This document shows, piece by piece, positions 37,146 to 47,228 of a stretch of 64,000 nucleotides of DNA. Below the pieces are notes generated by a model. It was not told the DNA's origin. It made no database searches and saw only the letters and a program-made list of their open reading frames with translations. This DNA comes from Cubamyces lactineus (lineage: Eukaryota > Basidiomycota > Agaricomycetes > Polyporales > Polyporaceae), in NCBI GenBank assembly GCA_022376465.1, contig JACDTU010000001.1:2790001-2854000 (forward strand), in the 5' to 3' direction. Position 1 is the first letter of the stretch; every line of letters starts with the position of its first letter. Made by a program: the position numbers and the translations under genes.

Positions 37146-37674
37146 ATGCACGCATTCATTCTCATCCCAGTCCTCGCTAGCATCACCGCCTCGCTCGCCC
37201 ATTCCAAGATGCTGCATAGCCGACAGCCTTGCTCAAACTCTTGTCCCTCTCCCTGTGCGTAATCTTGTTTCCTATACAAGCGCCAGGTGTTGACTTCGTC
37301 CTATCGACGTGACACAGCTCTTCTACTACCACCGGCTTGGTTGACAGACTGCCTCGTCAGTACCGGATGCCCTCAACTGACGGACGTTTGCTCGATCAAA
37401 ACCAATATCGAGGACTGTGTCTGCAAGAACAAACTACTTAATCAGACGGAGCGTGATAGCTTATTGTCGCTCCTCTACTGTCCGGACACGGTGCGTACCT
37501 CGGTGATGCTTTTTAGCGGTACCAACATGGAGAGCTAACTTACATCACCCTCAGGATGACAACGCAGCCCGCCAGGTGGATCTCAACAGCATCGTGCCAG
37601 ATGCAGGCGGACCAGCTCCCAATGCCAATCTGGAGGAGCTAATTCCCACCTCCAGCGTAGTTACGCTGGATTAG
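37146..37674 (+). CDS. Diverged CFEM-like secreted protein
   Basis: Three exons (37146-37254, 37348-37490, 37555-37674) join to 123 residues. The signal peptide MHAFILIPVLASITASLA is nearly identical to that of the gene at 35255 and is followed by HSKMLHSRQPC. Eight cysteines are present, but the spacing (C-x3-C-x4-C-x5-C-x6-C-x8-C-x-C-x19-C) departs from standard CFEM. The exon borders and the cluster setting argue for descent from the same ancestor. The C-terminal tail is short and acidic to neutral, with no GPI signal. Function unknown; probably a small secreted protein. Confidence 0.85.
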
Positions 37675-38685
37675 GCGGGCGGGGGGACTACCTTGATATT
37701 GCCCATCCTATTATTGTGTACTATATGGGTGCGTTTCGCTTGTCGCGCGGGAGCGGCCCGAGCCCAGTGTAAGTGAAGAGGATGTATTGTTGATGTACAT
37801 CACTGGCACTCCGGCTTCGATATTCACCACGTCACGCCCTACCATTATGATCTGAAAGAACAATCTAAGCAGATGCATGGAACTCGGCTCGGCATCCTAG
37901 CGAAGACCGCATTCAGCAATCCGATTAGTGGCAAACATGCGCTATCGGTATAGAAGTATATCAACGTCGGACGAGAACATACGGAAACGAGCACGAGCAC
38001 CCAGGACAACGGGCGGGATGTAGTCGCCTCGGGTCAGAGGCGAGGTGACGTGAAAGAAACACTCTATGCTTCGGAGCACGGTTCTGACCTAGCTGTCTCC
38101 CTAGGTGTAGTTCGGCAGGGGGGCCCTAAGCCTTTCGTTCCTCAAGCACTCGCCGGGCCACAAGCAGGAAATAGTTCACCGCTACGAATATACACAGAAT
38201 CGCCTCTACGAACAGATAAAGGTAAGTCGTACAAGCAACATGTAATATAGTGGAGGTATGGACGAGTACTGTGCGACTCCGAGTGATTGTTCTACGAGTA
38301 TCATTGCACGCAGTCGTGCGTCTCTAGCACGAGCGAGTCGCGCGGGCTGACCATGACCACGTTCAATCGGGCGTATTCCTGCACTACATATCACACAAAA
38401 ATTCGATCCAGACCTAGCCGGGTGAACAAAGGCGAGTTTAGCGGACGTTCATGGTACGGTCGCAGTATTTCGGAGGTCTTCTCCAGTAACACGTACAGGT
38501 CCCGAAGAATCGGAACATTTCCGCCTAGACGTCCTTCTGGCCTTCCAAGGCTTCTAGGGTCTATAAAGCAAGAGGATACACAGTTCCTGGTCCGTCAGTA
38601 CCCTTCGACTCTCTCGTTCACTAAGCCTTATCCAACCTCAGTCACTCATTACCCAAGCCTCTTACCGAGAAGCATCAATCTACCA
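37675..38685. other. Intergenic region
   Basis: It lies between two plus-strand CFEM paralogues. No gene is seen apart from the promoter of the second. Confidence 0.6.
38562..38568 (+). promoter_or_regulatory. TATA box, CFEM gene at 38686
   Basis: TATAAAG lies about 120 bp before the ATG. The leader that follows resembles the leader of the paralogue at 41286 over roughly 110 bp. Confidence 0.65.
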
Positions 38686-39307
38686 ATGCGCTCGTTCGCC
38701 CTCTTCGCCGTCCTGTCGGGCACCACCGCCGCGTATGCCTACCCCAGGGGTTTGACTCTCGGGCTCCGTGAGTATCCCAGGCGGTATCACTGTCGGCTGG
38801 AAGCAGAAAAATAATAACCATCCCATGTCGCGATATCGCAGCTCTATGCTCGGCAGCTTGCCTCCCCCTTGCGTCTTCTGGCACGGGCGGCCCAGCCGAG
38901 TGCATCACCAACACACCCTACGGCACATCCGGCCAGTGCATCTGCGATGAGGTAGAACACAATGCCGCGCAGATTGATCAATGTATTAGCGAGCACTGCA
39001 CCCCCAATGATCAAGAGACTGTCGAAGCATATCTGCAGCAGATATGCCGGGACGCGGGGATCACTGTGAGTTCTCATACGAGACCTTTCTGTAACGTTAT
39101 TGCACTCTGTTCGTTTTATTGGGCTCACGCACGCTCCCCTAGGGCGGTGCTAAGTTGCCGCGGGCTTCCCAAGCCCAGTCATCGGGCGATCTGGCCGCTG
39201 GTGCTAGCGATGGCCTATACACTGGCAACGGCGGTCTCCAAGGCTCCGAAGCTGATGACGACCTTGGAGGTTCCATTGTGGTTCCCAAACTCAACGGTGC
39301 GACGTGA
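38686..39307 (+). CDS. Secreted CFEM protein (duplicate of 41286)
   Basis: Three exons (38686-38767, 38842-39065, 39143-39307) join to 156 residues. Signal peptide MRSFALFAVLSGTTAAYA, then YPRGL. The second exon has the eight CFEM cysteines: C-x3-C-x13-C-x11-C-x-C-x12-C-x4-C-x15-C. The tail is rich in Gly, Ala and Asp (GGLQGSEADDDLGGS), with no GPI signal. The related gene at 41286 has the same length, exon order and leader. A decayed piece of the membrane protein gene that follows 41286 lies 3' of this one, so both were copied as one segment. Confidence 0.9.
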
Positions 39308-39729
39308 CGATATTGATAGCCTGAGGTTTCCGTCGCTCAATTCCAACCTGTGAAGGTGTCCCGCTGTATGCTACCAGAGGGTGAGACTGTGGACCCAGTG
39401 TAACTTGCATGGGCTATAAGTATCGGAGTCCGGGTTCTGGTGTGCTTCGGTAGAGGTATCGGATTATTTAGTACGCGAACCTTCTACGATGCTTGCGGCG
39501 GAAAATCACAATGCTTCACGGTTCGATAATCTGTCCACTACGCATGGATGGCTCGAAAGTCCGTCGAAGGATCGCCTTGAGCGTACCGGCACTACTCCAC
39601 AGCAAACAGCAGAGAGACTTCAAGCATGATCTTGGACGAGCAGCATAGCCTGGACGCCGGACAACAGTCAACCGCTCGATCACAGAGATGAAGCAACGTG
39701 GGGCGTACTTCTCAGCCTCCTGAATGCTC

Positions 39730-39890
39730 TAGCTCAGGACATAGGATTTCCGTGCCCCTCAGGCTTCTTCGGCACGCGCGGGGTGCAAAAGTCTGCGAAC
39801 GGGTCATCTAATTTTCCCGTCTCGCTCTCGTCGTCTAGCCGCCACGCCGACACTATACCTGGTATCCGATGTGGCGGGAGGTAGGCGAAT
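39730..39890 (-). pseudogene. Relic of the four-helix membrane protein C-terminus
   Basis: The stretch aligns with 42500-42690, the end of the membrane protein gene, in the same orientation. Shared runs include CTTCTTCGGCA, TGCGAACGGGTC, and TCTCGCTCTCGTCGTCT. On the minus strand it still spells LDDPFADF, matching FDDPFADFDEP of the intact gene. Internal deletions and a lost stop codon show decay. I could not find the upstream exons. Confidence 0.75.
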
Positions 39891-41161
39891 AGAGTTGAGG
39901 GTACCACAGAACCTGCTATGAAGCTCGCGCTATCTCTCTATCAATCGAACAGTTGATACGCCCTCCTCAAACAGAATGGCAGGCCTTCTCGTGCTGCATA
40001 TGTGGCAGCAGCAGTCAGCTGTTTGTGAGCGAAATCGCTGCGGTGGGCTCATATCAAACTCACCAGGGCGTAGTCAAGGTATTGTACCACTTACTGGCCA
40101 TGAATATGTTCAGACGGCAGCCGTATAGGCTCAAAAGCTGTCAGGACTTTGATACCTGGTGACCTCTGTGGCGCGTCTCAGTGTAAGTAACCAGCTTTCG
40201 GATGGACACATGTTGAGTTGGCAGCCTGATCTTGTAGAAAATACCGAAGTGTCAGCAGTCGATGATTAGAACAAAGTACAGAGGGAGCGCAGCGACCAGC
40301 CAAGGATTACACCTAATGCCGTACAGGGAAAGCCGAGTCGCTGGATGCGAAGCAACGTAGCCGGCGGCGGACGCGTATTGTCACGGTCACGTGAGGACGA
40401 CGACACCAACATCGACCCGTCAGATTTCGCGACGACCATGGCGGCTTTTCGCAGCAACTCGATGGCTCATCATGTTCAACGCCTGTGGTATCTTGGATTC
40501 GAAAGCCTTGCAAATCTAGGTATTAAAAGGGTCAGTAACACCTCCGGAGAAAATATGAAGCTCACGTACGACGTCTACCAAGTGATAGAGGGGGACAACG
40601 CAACGCGTGCTATATCTGTAACGAGGCATTCAATCACACATGATGTGCGTACATTGAGCCACATAATTGTGTGTATGCTTGCTCAGACAGCCTTTGTTGT
40701 TAGTGGCGCGTGCTGCCTCGTGGATTTTGACGTCCCATACATTAGGGAGCAGTGGCAAAGCTTGCATGGGGAGCGGTGCTCGGCTGGTGCAAGCGTCATT
40801 TCGAGGAGGTCCGTATGTTCAAGCCCAACCACAGGCTGTTATGTTCAGTCGCCAAAGGCGGCTTGTCCGATTCATGATCCCTTACGAAGTATGGACGACT
40901 ACAGCAGGTGATACATCGAAGGTGTAACCGACGCTCGGCGCCACAAAGCACTATCGAGAGCGATTCCAACGGACAAACCCCCACATAGCTTGCGGATCAC
41001 CAAACTACAAGTCGAAGGAGGATACGATCCTGCGACCGCATCGGTACGCGGAAGGCATGCATACTGCCACTGGCATTGCGGCGCGTAGGGCGCCCGAAGA
41101 AACGGGGCTGATTCGCAAAGACCGTCCATGTGTGAGGCGCACTTCCCTAGGGTTCGACGAC

Positions 41162-41168
41162 TATAAAG
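41162..41168 (+). promoter_or_regulatory. TATA box, CFEM gene at 41286
   Basis: TATAAAG lies about 120 bp before the ATG, the same spacing as in the duplicate gene at 38686. Confidence 0.65.
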
Positions 41169-41285
41169 TGTGAGGACGCACGGTGCACCCCCTTCAGTAT
41201 CCTTCCAGTCTCTCGTTTACCAGCCCTCATCCAATCCCAAGCCACTCTTTGCCTAAGCCTCTCACCGAGAAGCATCGACTTCACA

Positions 41286-41940
41286 ATGCGCTCCTTCGTC
41301 CTCCTCACAGTCCTTACAAGCATCGCTGCCGCGTATGCCCTCCCCAAGGGGTTGCAGAGCCGACAGGCATTGCCCACCGTCACGATCAGTGAGTACCCCC
41401 AACGATACTTGGCACAACAAGCCTGCTTTCTCCCGGCGAGATATTCACCATTCCGTTTCACGACGACACAGCCGAGTGCTTGGTCGTTTGCGCATTGCAT
41501 GACGGTCTCCAGCCCGAGTGCATCGACAGCTCGGTCGTTGGCGGCGAGCCCGGCCAGTGCATCTGCAGCCTGTTCGGAGGCGACCAAGCTTCACCTGCCA
41601 TGGACTGCTTGAAGAGCGAATGCAGTGCCGAGGTGCTCGACAACCTCAACGCGTACGTTGATCAAGTCTGCTCGGACACCACGGTGCGTACTCCCATTGC
41701 ACACTAGACACTTCCTCGCTCCCGCGACGTTGTCCTCCGCTGCAATTTATCTAGGACTAGCCGAGCTGACACATGTTCATTCAGGGCGAGCTGAACACGC
41801 GGTCTGCATCCGCGGTCGACGAGGTCCCGGGTGTCGGCCAGCTTGCCGATGCCGACGGCCCTCTCGGCGGCGGTTATGGCCTCGGAGGTTCTTTGGGAGG
41901 GCTCGATGGTACCCTCGTGGGCACTTTGGGTGGCCGCTGA
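41286..41940 (+). CDS. Secreted CFEM protein
   Basis: Three exons (41286-41388, 41472-41683, 41785-41940) join to 156 residues. Signal peptide MRSFVLLTVLTSIAAAYA, then LPKGLQSRQ. The second exon has eight cysteines: C-x3-C-x9-C-x12-C-x-C-x13-C-x4-C-x15-C, a standard CFEM layout with GQCIC at the C-x-C step. The tail is glycine-rich (GPLGGGYGLGGSLGGL) without a membrane anchor. CFEM proteins without an anchor are known as secreted heme binders in yeasts; whether this one binds heme is not shown by the sequence alone. It is convergent with the membrane protein gene at 42.5-43.9 kb. Confidence 0.92.
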
Positions 41941-42510
41941 ATCACTCAGCGGACCCTGAGGGATCCAACGCTCGCCGTGCCAATGGTTTGCTGAACCCCT
42001 TGCCGACATCCTTAGCTTCTGGGTGAGGTGGCGTTCTATGCAGGCGTTGGCCCATTGTCCCGTATCGGAGTCTTAGACAGCGCGCGTTTGTAGTTTGCGG
42101 GATCCGGATTTCTGCGATATTTCACTGTGTGGTTGATAGACATAATGCTTTACTGTTTTGCCGATATGGACACCGCGCGCGCTGCTTGAGGAATATAACC
42201 GTCAAATGGTCCCAATTTAGTGCTAGCAACTTGAATGAAAACAATTCTATACAAGGCGAAAGACGGCGTGGTAGATACAAGCAAGGTCCGTGGAAGCCAA
42301 GGGAAGCGCACTAGCGAATGCCACACATGAATCCGAGCAGCGGCGAATCTCGCAATCGAAGTCCAACGTTGAGCGAGCAGCACACAATCGAGCACCATCG
42401 TAAACGAGCAACGTATCCTGGAAGGACGCTAGTAAGCCTTGCAATCACAGCAGTAAAGCGACATGAGGCGGACTTCCGAGCCTCATCTGCATCCTCGTGA
42501 GGCTTCTAGC

Positions 42511-43866
42511 TTAGAGCACGGACTCATCATGCCCCTTCTTCGGCAGGTGAGGTTCGTCAAAGTCCGCGAACGGGTCGTCGAACTTCGTCATCTCGCTCTC
42601 GTCGTCTCTTCGCATGTCCTTATCCTTCTTGTCGCCGTCCATGCCCGCGCCCATGCCGACGCCGTATCCGTGGTCCGATGCGGCCGGGGGCGGGCCCGGG
42701 GGTGGTGCGTACGTCGGCTGGTAGCTGGGCGCGGCGCCTGCTGCCGCCGCCGGGTCGTATGGGGCGTACGGGGTTGCGTATGGGTCGGCGTCGTAGGGGC
42801 GGTTGTAGTGGTCGGGGTAGCCGTCGCCTGCGGGTGCGGGCGCACGGGAGACGTTCGCGGCGGAGGTAGGGTCCTGGACTTGTTGGTAGTACGCGAACGC
42901 GATCATAGTGAAGAATATCGAGAAGACTACACGGCCGCGTGGTCAGCAATGCGCAAAACTTGACCCTCCAGCAGGATATGAGGACGTACTGATCTCGAAG
43001 ATGAGGAAGAGGATTTCATTGAGCGAGTCGCGGTTCCAAGCACTCGTGCAGACTGCGAGAGTATATTGAATGAATATTCCTGCAAAGGACGCTGCAAGGC
43101 ACATGGACGTACAGTCTTTCGCTTCCTCGGCGTTTAGCTTCTCCTTGAAGTGGTGGAACCAAATGCCGAATCTCTGTGCAAGTGTCAGTCGCACCGCACG
43201 GGTCCTCGTCGAACCGCGGAACATACGATCTCAATGCCCTGGCCTTGCGCAATCGACTCGCACTCGCTGATCAAACCATTCTGCACGGCCGATCAGATGT
43301 TGACTCCGGGGACAGCGCCACCGATTCCATACCTTGAACACGAAGTGGATGACAACTCGTATGAACCCAGCTGCTACGACAGCCAAGGAGCCCACAAGGG
43401 ATAGCATGGCGTAGAGGCGTACCAGCGTTAGCCGTTGCTACAGCCAATCCATTTGCTGTTAGCACGGTAGGAATAGGCAGGATGGTTCCAGGACGGCGTA
43501 CTGTAGTGGCCGCGATAACGCCGAACACTTCAATCGCACACGCCGTGGCGTATATTGTTCCCAAGACGATGTCAAAGACAGCGAACTTGGGCTGTCCATC
43601 TGGTGCACAGCGGTAGCTGAGCTTCCAGTGGCGTATGTGTGTAATCTCAGTACTTACGAGACTTGTCCTCGTTGATATCTTGGAAGCTGGGTATCTACAC
43701 CGTAATACGTTGAGTTGAATTGTTTCTATGCGCAATAGACCACCTGAGAACTTACAGCCCTGCAGTAGGGACCGATGGGTCAGGATGAGCCACCGTGGTG
43801 AGAACCCATGATATCACTCACCATATCAAACTCCATATTGCGACTAGACTTCCAACTTCGAGCCAT
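42511..43866 (-). CDS. Four-transmembrane protein with Pro/Tyr-rich tail
   Basis: Eight exons (43822-43866, 43756-43759, 43658-43694, 43502-43616, 43333-43437, 43227-43280, 42990-43173, 42511-42926) join exactly to 319 residues, starting MARSWKSSRNMEFDM. Four hydrophobic segments are seen: FAVFDIVLGTIYATACAIEV, LYAMLSLVGSLAVVAAGFI, CLAASFAGIFIQYTLAV and EILFLIFEIIFSIFFTMIA. The tail of about 115 residues is rich in Pro, Tyr, Gly and Asp and ends with an acidic stretch (DDPFADFDEP). I do not recognise the family; it looks like a tetraspan scaffold at the plasma membrane or in vesicles. The second exon is only 4 nt, and without it the frame breaks before the first helix. A decayed copy of the tail lies at 39.8 kb. 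Confidence 0.88.
43756..43759 (-). other. 4-nt microexon (GGCT)
   Basis: It is flanked by an acceptor CTGCAG and a donor GTAAGT. It joins exon 1 (phase 0) to exon 3 so that the codons read ATG, GGC, TAT, ACC. Direct joining of exons 1 and 3 puts the rest of the gene out of frame with the four membrane helices. Confidence 0.8.
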
Positions 43867-44498
43867 TCGTCCACCGTCGGCGTGCGTAGACAGTAGGGAG
43901 CGATAACGGGTACTCACTGATTATGACTACAGGTCGTAGGCTGTTACTGTACACTCGAGTAACCATTCTGTATGCGGGAGGGCGGTCGTCCGCTAAACGA
44001 GCCGGCGTTCAGCCCAAGTCCATTTATACGGGCGGTACAACACGCTGGATGAGCGTGTCCTGGGCACAGGTGTCGCTTACCTCTCAGCGGGGGTGGCCTA
44101 GTGCTCATGATGGAGGAGTTCGTGAGAGTTCAGACGTCGCGAGGCGTGTTATGCGAAATACAGCAAGGAGACCAGAGCAAGAACGTAGAAATTAGAGGGG
44201 GAGAGACAATAAGTACAGGAAGGAGGAGCGCTGCGGCGTAGTGGGCGGTGACAAGAAGTGTGGCACTGACTCTGAGTACTGGCAAGCGATGTCTCTCAAG
44301 CAGCGCTCCCGGCTATCCCGGTACAATGGCTGTGCTAGCTTCTTTCGACTGGTTACCAGAGCGCACTGCGCGCGTCGTCATCGATAATCCATGGTCTCTA
44401 CGAGCTGTATCGTCCAGGATTCAGACTGCACAAATTGCATATGCTCAGCGCGACTTGTAAGTATTATGAGGGATTGAAAAGTGCAAAAGACAAAACCG

Positions 44499-44570
44499 TG
44501 GACATTCAGGGGATTGAACCCTGGACCTCACGCATGCGAAGCGTGCGCGCTACCACTGTGCCAAATGCCC
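44499..44570 (-). tRNA. tRNA-Ala (anticodon CGC)
   Basis: A 72-nt gene on the minus strand that matches the tRNA at 15514-15585 across its length: acceptor GGGCATT with AATGTCC, anticodon loop TTCGCAT, and an intact T arm. No intron. A TTTT run follows within 10 nt. The flanks of the two genes are unrelated. Confidence 0.95.
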
Positions 44571-45146
44571 ATGACGTCAATTATCCAAGCGACAATTGTA
44601 ACCGCACTTTGATTAGCATGGTCTCCCCCATCGAAGTGCTCATAACTGTAACGTCAAGCTCTATGCGGCTCTGAGATTCTCTCAGAAGTGACAAAACCGT
44701 AGATAGTCTCTCGAATAGTTCCAGCTTTGGTGATCGTGGACGCAATAGCGGCTGATTCGGCATAGGGACGATAGGCGTCAGGTGTTCAGAACATACGGCC
44801 TGTGACATATGCAGGACCGAAGAGAAGACAACACGCGCAGCGTGGAATGAATTCGATGCGTATCATTGCGATTCGAACGGGATATTCGAGGAGGAGATTC
44901 GGAATGGTCTGGAGGCAAACGCAGTCGTTGACCTGTTTCTGCTCTCGCAGAGCGGTAAGTGCAACGAGTAGCCGTCAACCTTCGGCGAGCGTCCTAGCGA
45001 GCTCTTCTAGTAAAGAAGACGATAGGAAAGCAAGGAGGACGGATGTGGCAAAGCGCAGGTCCTGGAGGACTGATGATGTACCTCCATATTTAGCTCGGGA
45101 GCAATAAACCTTAACCCTATATCGGGGGCAGGTGTGGGCAACTCAG

Positions 45147-45151
45147 CCAAT
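45147..45151 (+). promoter_or_regulatory. CCAAT box of the CCC1 gene
   Basis: CCAAT lies 111 bp before the ATG. In several fungi CCC1-type genes are controlled by the CCAAT complex with HapX. The spacing to a downstream HapX half-site does not fit here, so only the CCAAT itself is supported. Confidence 0.4.
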
Positions 45152-45261
45152 GGGAGAGCGATTACGTTAGAGCGTCCCGGAGCTCCAAGCAGGAAATAAG
45201 CCCTTGCGGCGCACTCGTTCTCCTTCACACACCTTCCTTTCCTCCTCCATCCTCTACACTC

Positions 45262-46674
45262 ATGCCTGACCAGACCCCGCCTGCGCCATCCGTCCCTCTA
45301 CCTCACCGCAGAGGCTCAGACGCACTCGCAAACAACAAACCTCCCGTGTGGTCTATCAACCATTCCGTCGGCCCGCAACCCGCTCCACTACCCGCAAAAT
45401 GCGACCGGCACGAACCAAACCGCTCTGGCGTATGCTGCAAAGAGCTCAAAGGCGACGACGAGCGCACCCTTATTGACCCTGACGTTGTCCGTGACGTGTA
45501 CGTCGCTCTCCGTATCATTCCCCGAGATACTATGGACCCCAATCTTGTATCATTCCATACCACATCCCACCTAAACGGTGGGTTGAGCACCGCGTCCTCG
45601 CACCATGCACTTCGCTGGTATTCACTCGTGCCCGCGCCCGCTACGCGTCTATCCAGGACAAGGTGGGTAGGGATGGGATGAAGCTGTGGCAAGTCATGCG
45701 CGTCGCTGCGGCATTGATTCTTTCAGCTCTATCTATGGACTGGCGCCCCTCTATCGCCAAGTGCTCCTCGAGAGCCGTCCAATTGAGAGTCGTGCTTTGG
45801 TGAACGTCTTCTCTGTTGTCGATCATATGGTCCATGGTATCTCGAGACCCTGAATGATCAGCCACGATGCTAACTGAGAATTCCCAACAGTGTCATTGGC
45901 TTGTCAGACGGTCTCACCGTACCTTTCGCGCTCACTGCGGGTCTGTCCTCCCTTGGAGAGTCAAAACTCGTCATCCTCGGTGGTATCGCGGAGCTGATTG
46001 CCGGTGCAATTTCTATGGGTATCGGTGGCTTCCTCGCGACGCAAGCTGAGCGCGACCACTACCGATACCTTCGCAAGGTCACCGCTGCGCGAGTACTCCG
46101 GTCATGCGACGGCGAAATGGAGCGCGAAGTACACGCTGTCCTCGGCCCCGTTGGTGTCGACGAAAAGGTGTCGCGACAGGTAGCGTCCTGCCTGCGCGAC
46201 GTTGAGTTTAACTCTTCCGTACCCTCGGACGAAGCCGAGTCTAGTTCCGGGCGGAGAACGGGACGCGCGAGCACGGCGAGCGACGCGACACTCACCGCAG
46301 AGGAGGGCGGCGAGCTGCGGTGGTCGCGCGACGTTGGCCTCACCGCGTTCTTGCTCAAGTTCGGTGAGGGCCTCGAGGACGTGTCCACCGTGCGGATGTA
46401 CACCTCCGCGTTTACCATCGGCATGGGCTACCTCGTCGGCGGTCTCATCCCCCTCCTACCATACTTCTTCGAACCCACCGCGCACATCGCCCTCATCTAC
46501 TCGTGCGTCGTCACCGGCGTCGTCCTTCTTATCTTCGGCGCCGTGAAGGCGCGCGTCACAGGCGCGGCGGGAGTCAATGCCGGGGGTTACATCTGGGGTG
46601 CGGTCAGCACACTCCTCGTGGGTGGGGCTGCCGCTGCGGCAGCGTACGGTATCGTTGCTGCTCTGGAGGGATAG
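45262..46674 (+). CDS. CCC1: CCC1/VIT1-type vacuolar iron(II)/manganese transporter
   Basis: Two exons (45262-45497 and 45891-46674) join in frame to 339 residues. The junction restores the family signature DVVIGLSDGLTVPFALTAGL of helix 1. Further hallmarks are ELIAGAISMGIGGFLATQAE in helix 2, the Glu/Asp-rich cytoplasmic metal-binding stretch after it, and three C-terminal helices (AFTIGMGYLVGGLIPLLPYF, IYSCVVTGVVLLIFGAVKA, GAVSTLLVGGAAAAAAYGI). The protein moves Fe2+ or Mn2+ from cytosol to vacuole in exchange for protons and protects from iron excess. Its N-terminal 75 residues are hydrophilic and low complexity. The single intron is 393 nt, one of the longest in the window. It lies close to the CFEM cluster, which suggests a link through iron (inference). 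Confidence 0.95.
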
Positions 46675-47042
46675 GTACGAAGGACTCGGACTTCTTGATT
46701 TTTAGCTCGCCCTTGGATGTGTACGTTATGACTGCTAGATACATGCATGTAGTTTGTTCGTAGAGTATAATGGGCTCGCGAACATACTCACGCCTTTGCT
46801 CCAGGTTGCATGTTGTTGATTCTCTTTTTTTTCTTTTTCTAGCTGAGTTAGGAAAAGGAGAAAAAGACAGTCACCAGCACAGCAGCAGGGTAGGTAAATC
46901 ACCCGCAGGAATATATGCGCTCTTACTGGGGAGGTCCCGTCGTATGCAACTCGGGAAGTCAAACCAGATAATAATCATCGCGAGGCGAGACTGCAGGCGC
47001 GGAAGACACTATATGTTGTATTTGCATAACACCAATTACAAC
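46675..47042. other. Intergenic region
   Basis: This is the 3' flank of the transporter gene. It has T-rich tracts near 46828-46842 and no gene. Confidence 0.6.
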
Positions 47043-47114
47043 GGGCGTTTGGCACAGTGGTAGCGCGCACGCTTTGCATGCGTGAGGTCAAGGGTTCAAA
47101 CCCCTTAACGTCCA
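47043..47114 (+). tRNA. tRNA-Ala (anticodon UGC)
   Basis: A 72-nt gene without intron. Acceptor GGGCGTT pairs with AACGTCC. The anticodon loop is TTTGCAT, so the anticodon is TGC. The T arm is AAGGG-TTCAAAC-CCCTT. A T5 run starts a few bases downstream. It closely resembles the two CGC genes but has compensating changes in the acceptor and T stems. Confidence 0.95.
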
Positions 47115-47228
47115 ATGTTTTTGCTCATTTCAACTCTCAGACTACTTCAAACCCCCGTTTCATGTTAACTGACTACTTGACCGGCTTATCTATCTACGTA
47201 CTAGCTACGCAGCGCCTCTCTCTTTTAT

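Larger units (their letters stand above)
39308..41285. other. Intergenic region with a gene relic
   Basis: Apart from the relic at 39730-39890 and the promoter of the next CFEM gene, nothing is recognised. An open frame of 188 codons at 40345-40911 has no recognisable content. Confidence 0.5.
43867..45261. other. Intergenic region with a tRNA gene
   Basis: Apart from the tRNA gene at 44499-44570 and the CCC1 promoter, nothing is recognised. Confidence 0.6.

Noticed and set aside
40345..40911. A 188-codon open frame between CFEM genes
   Set aside because: It has no recognisable family, no plausible promoter and an unusual composition. It is probably a chance frame in intergenic DNA.
45147..45175. 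HapX/CCAAT-complex composite site in the CCC1 promoter
   Set aside because: The bases at the expected distance after CCAAT do not fit the second half of the known composite motif. Only the CCAAT box itself was kept, with low confidence.
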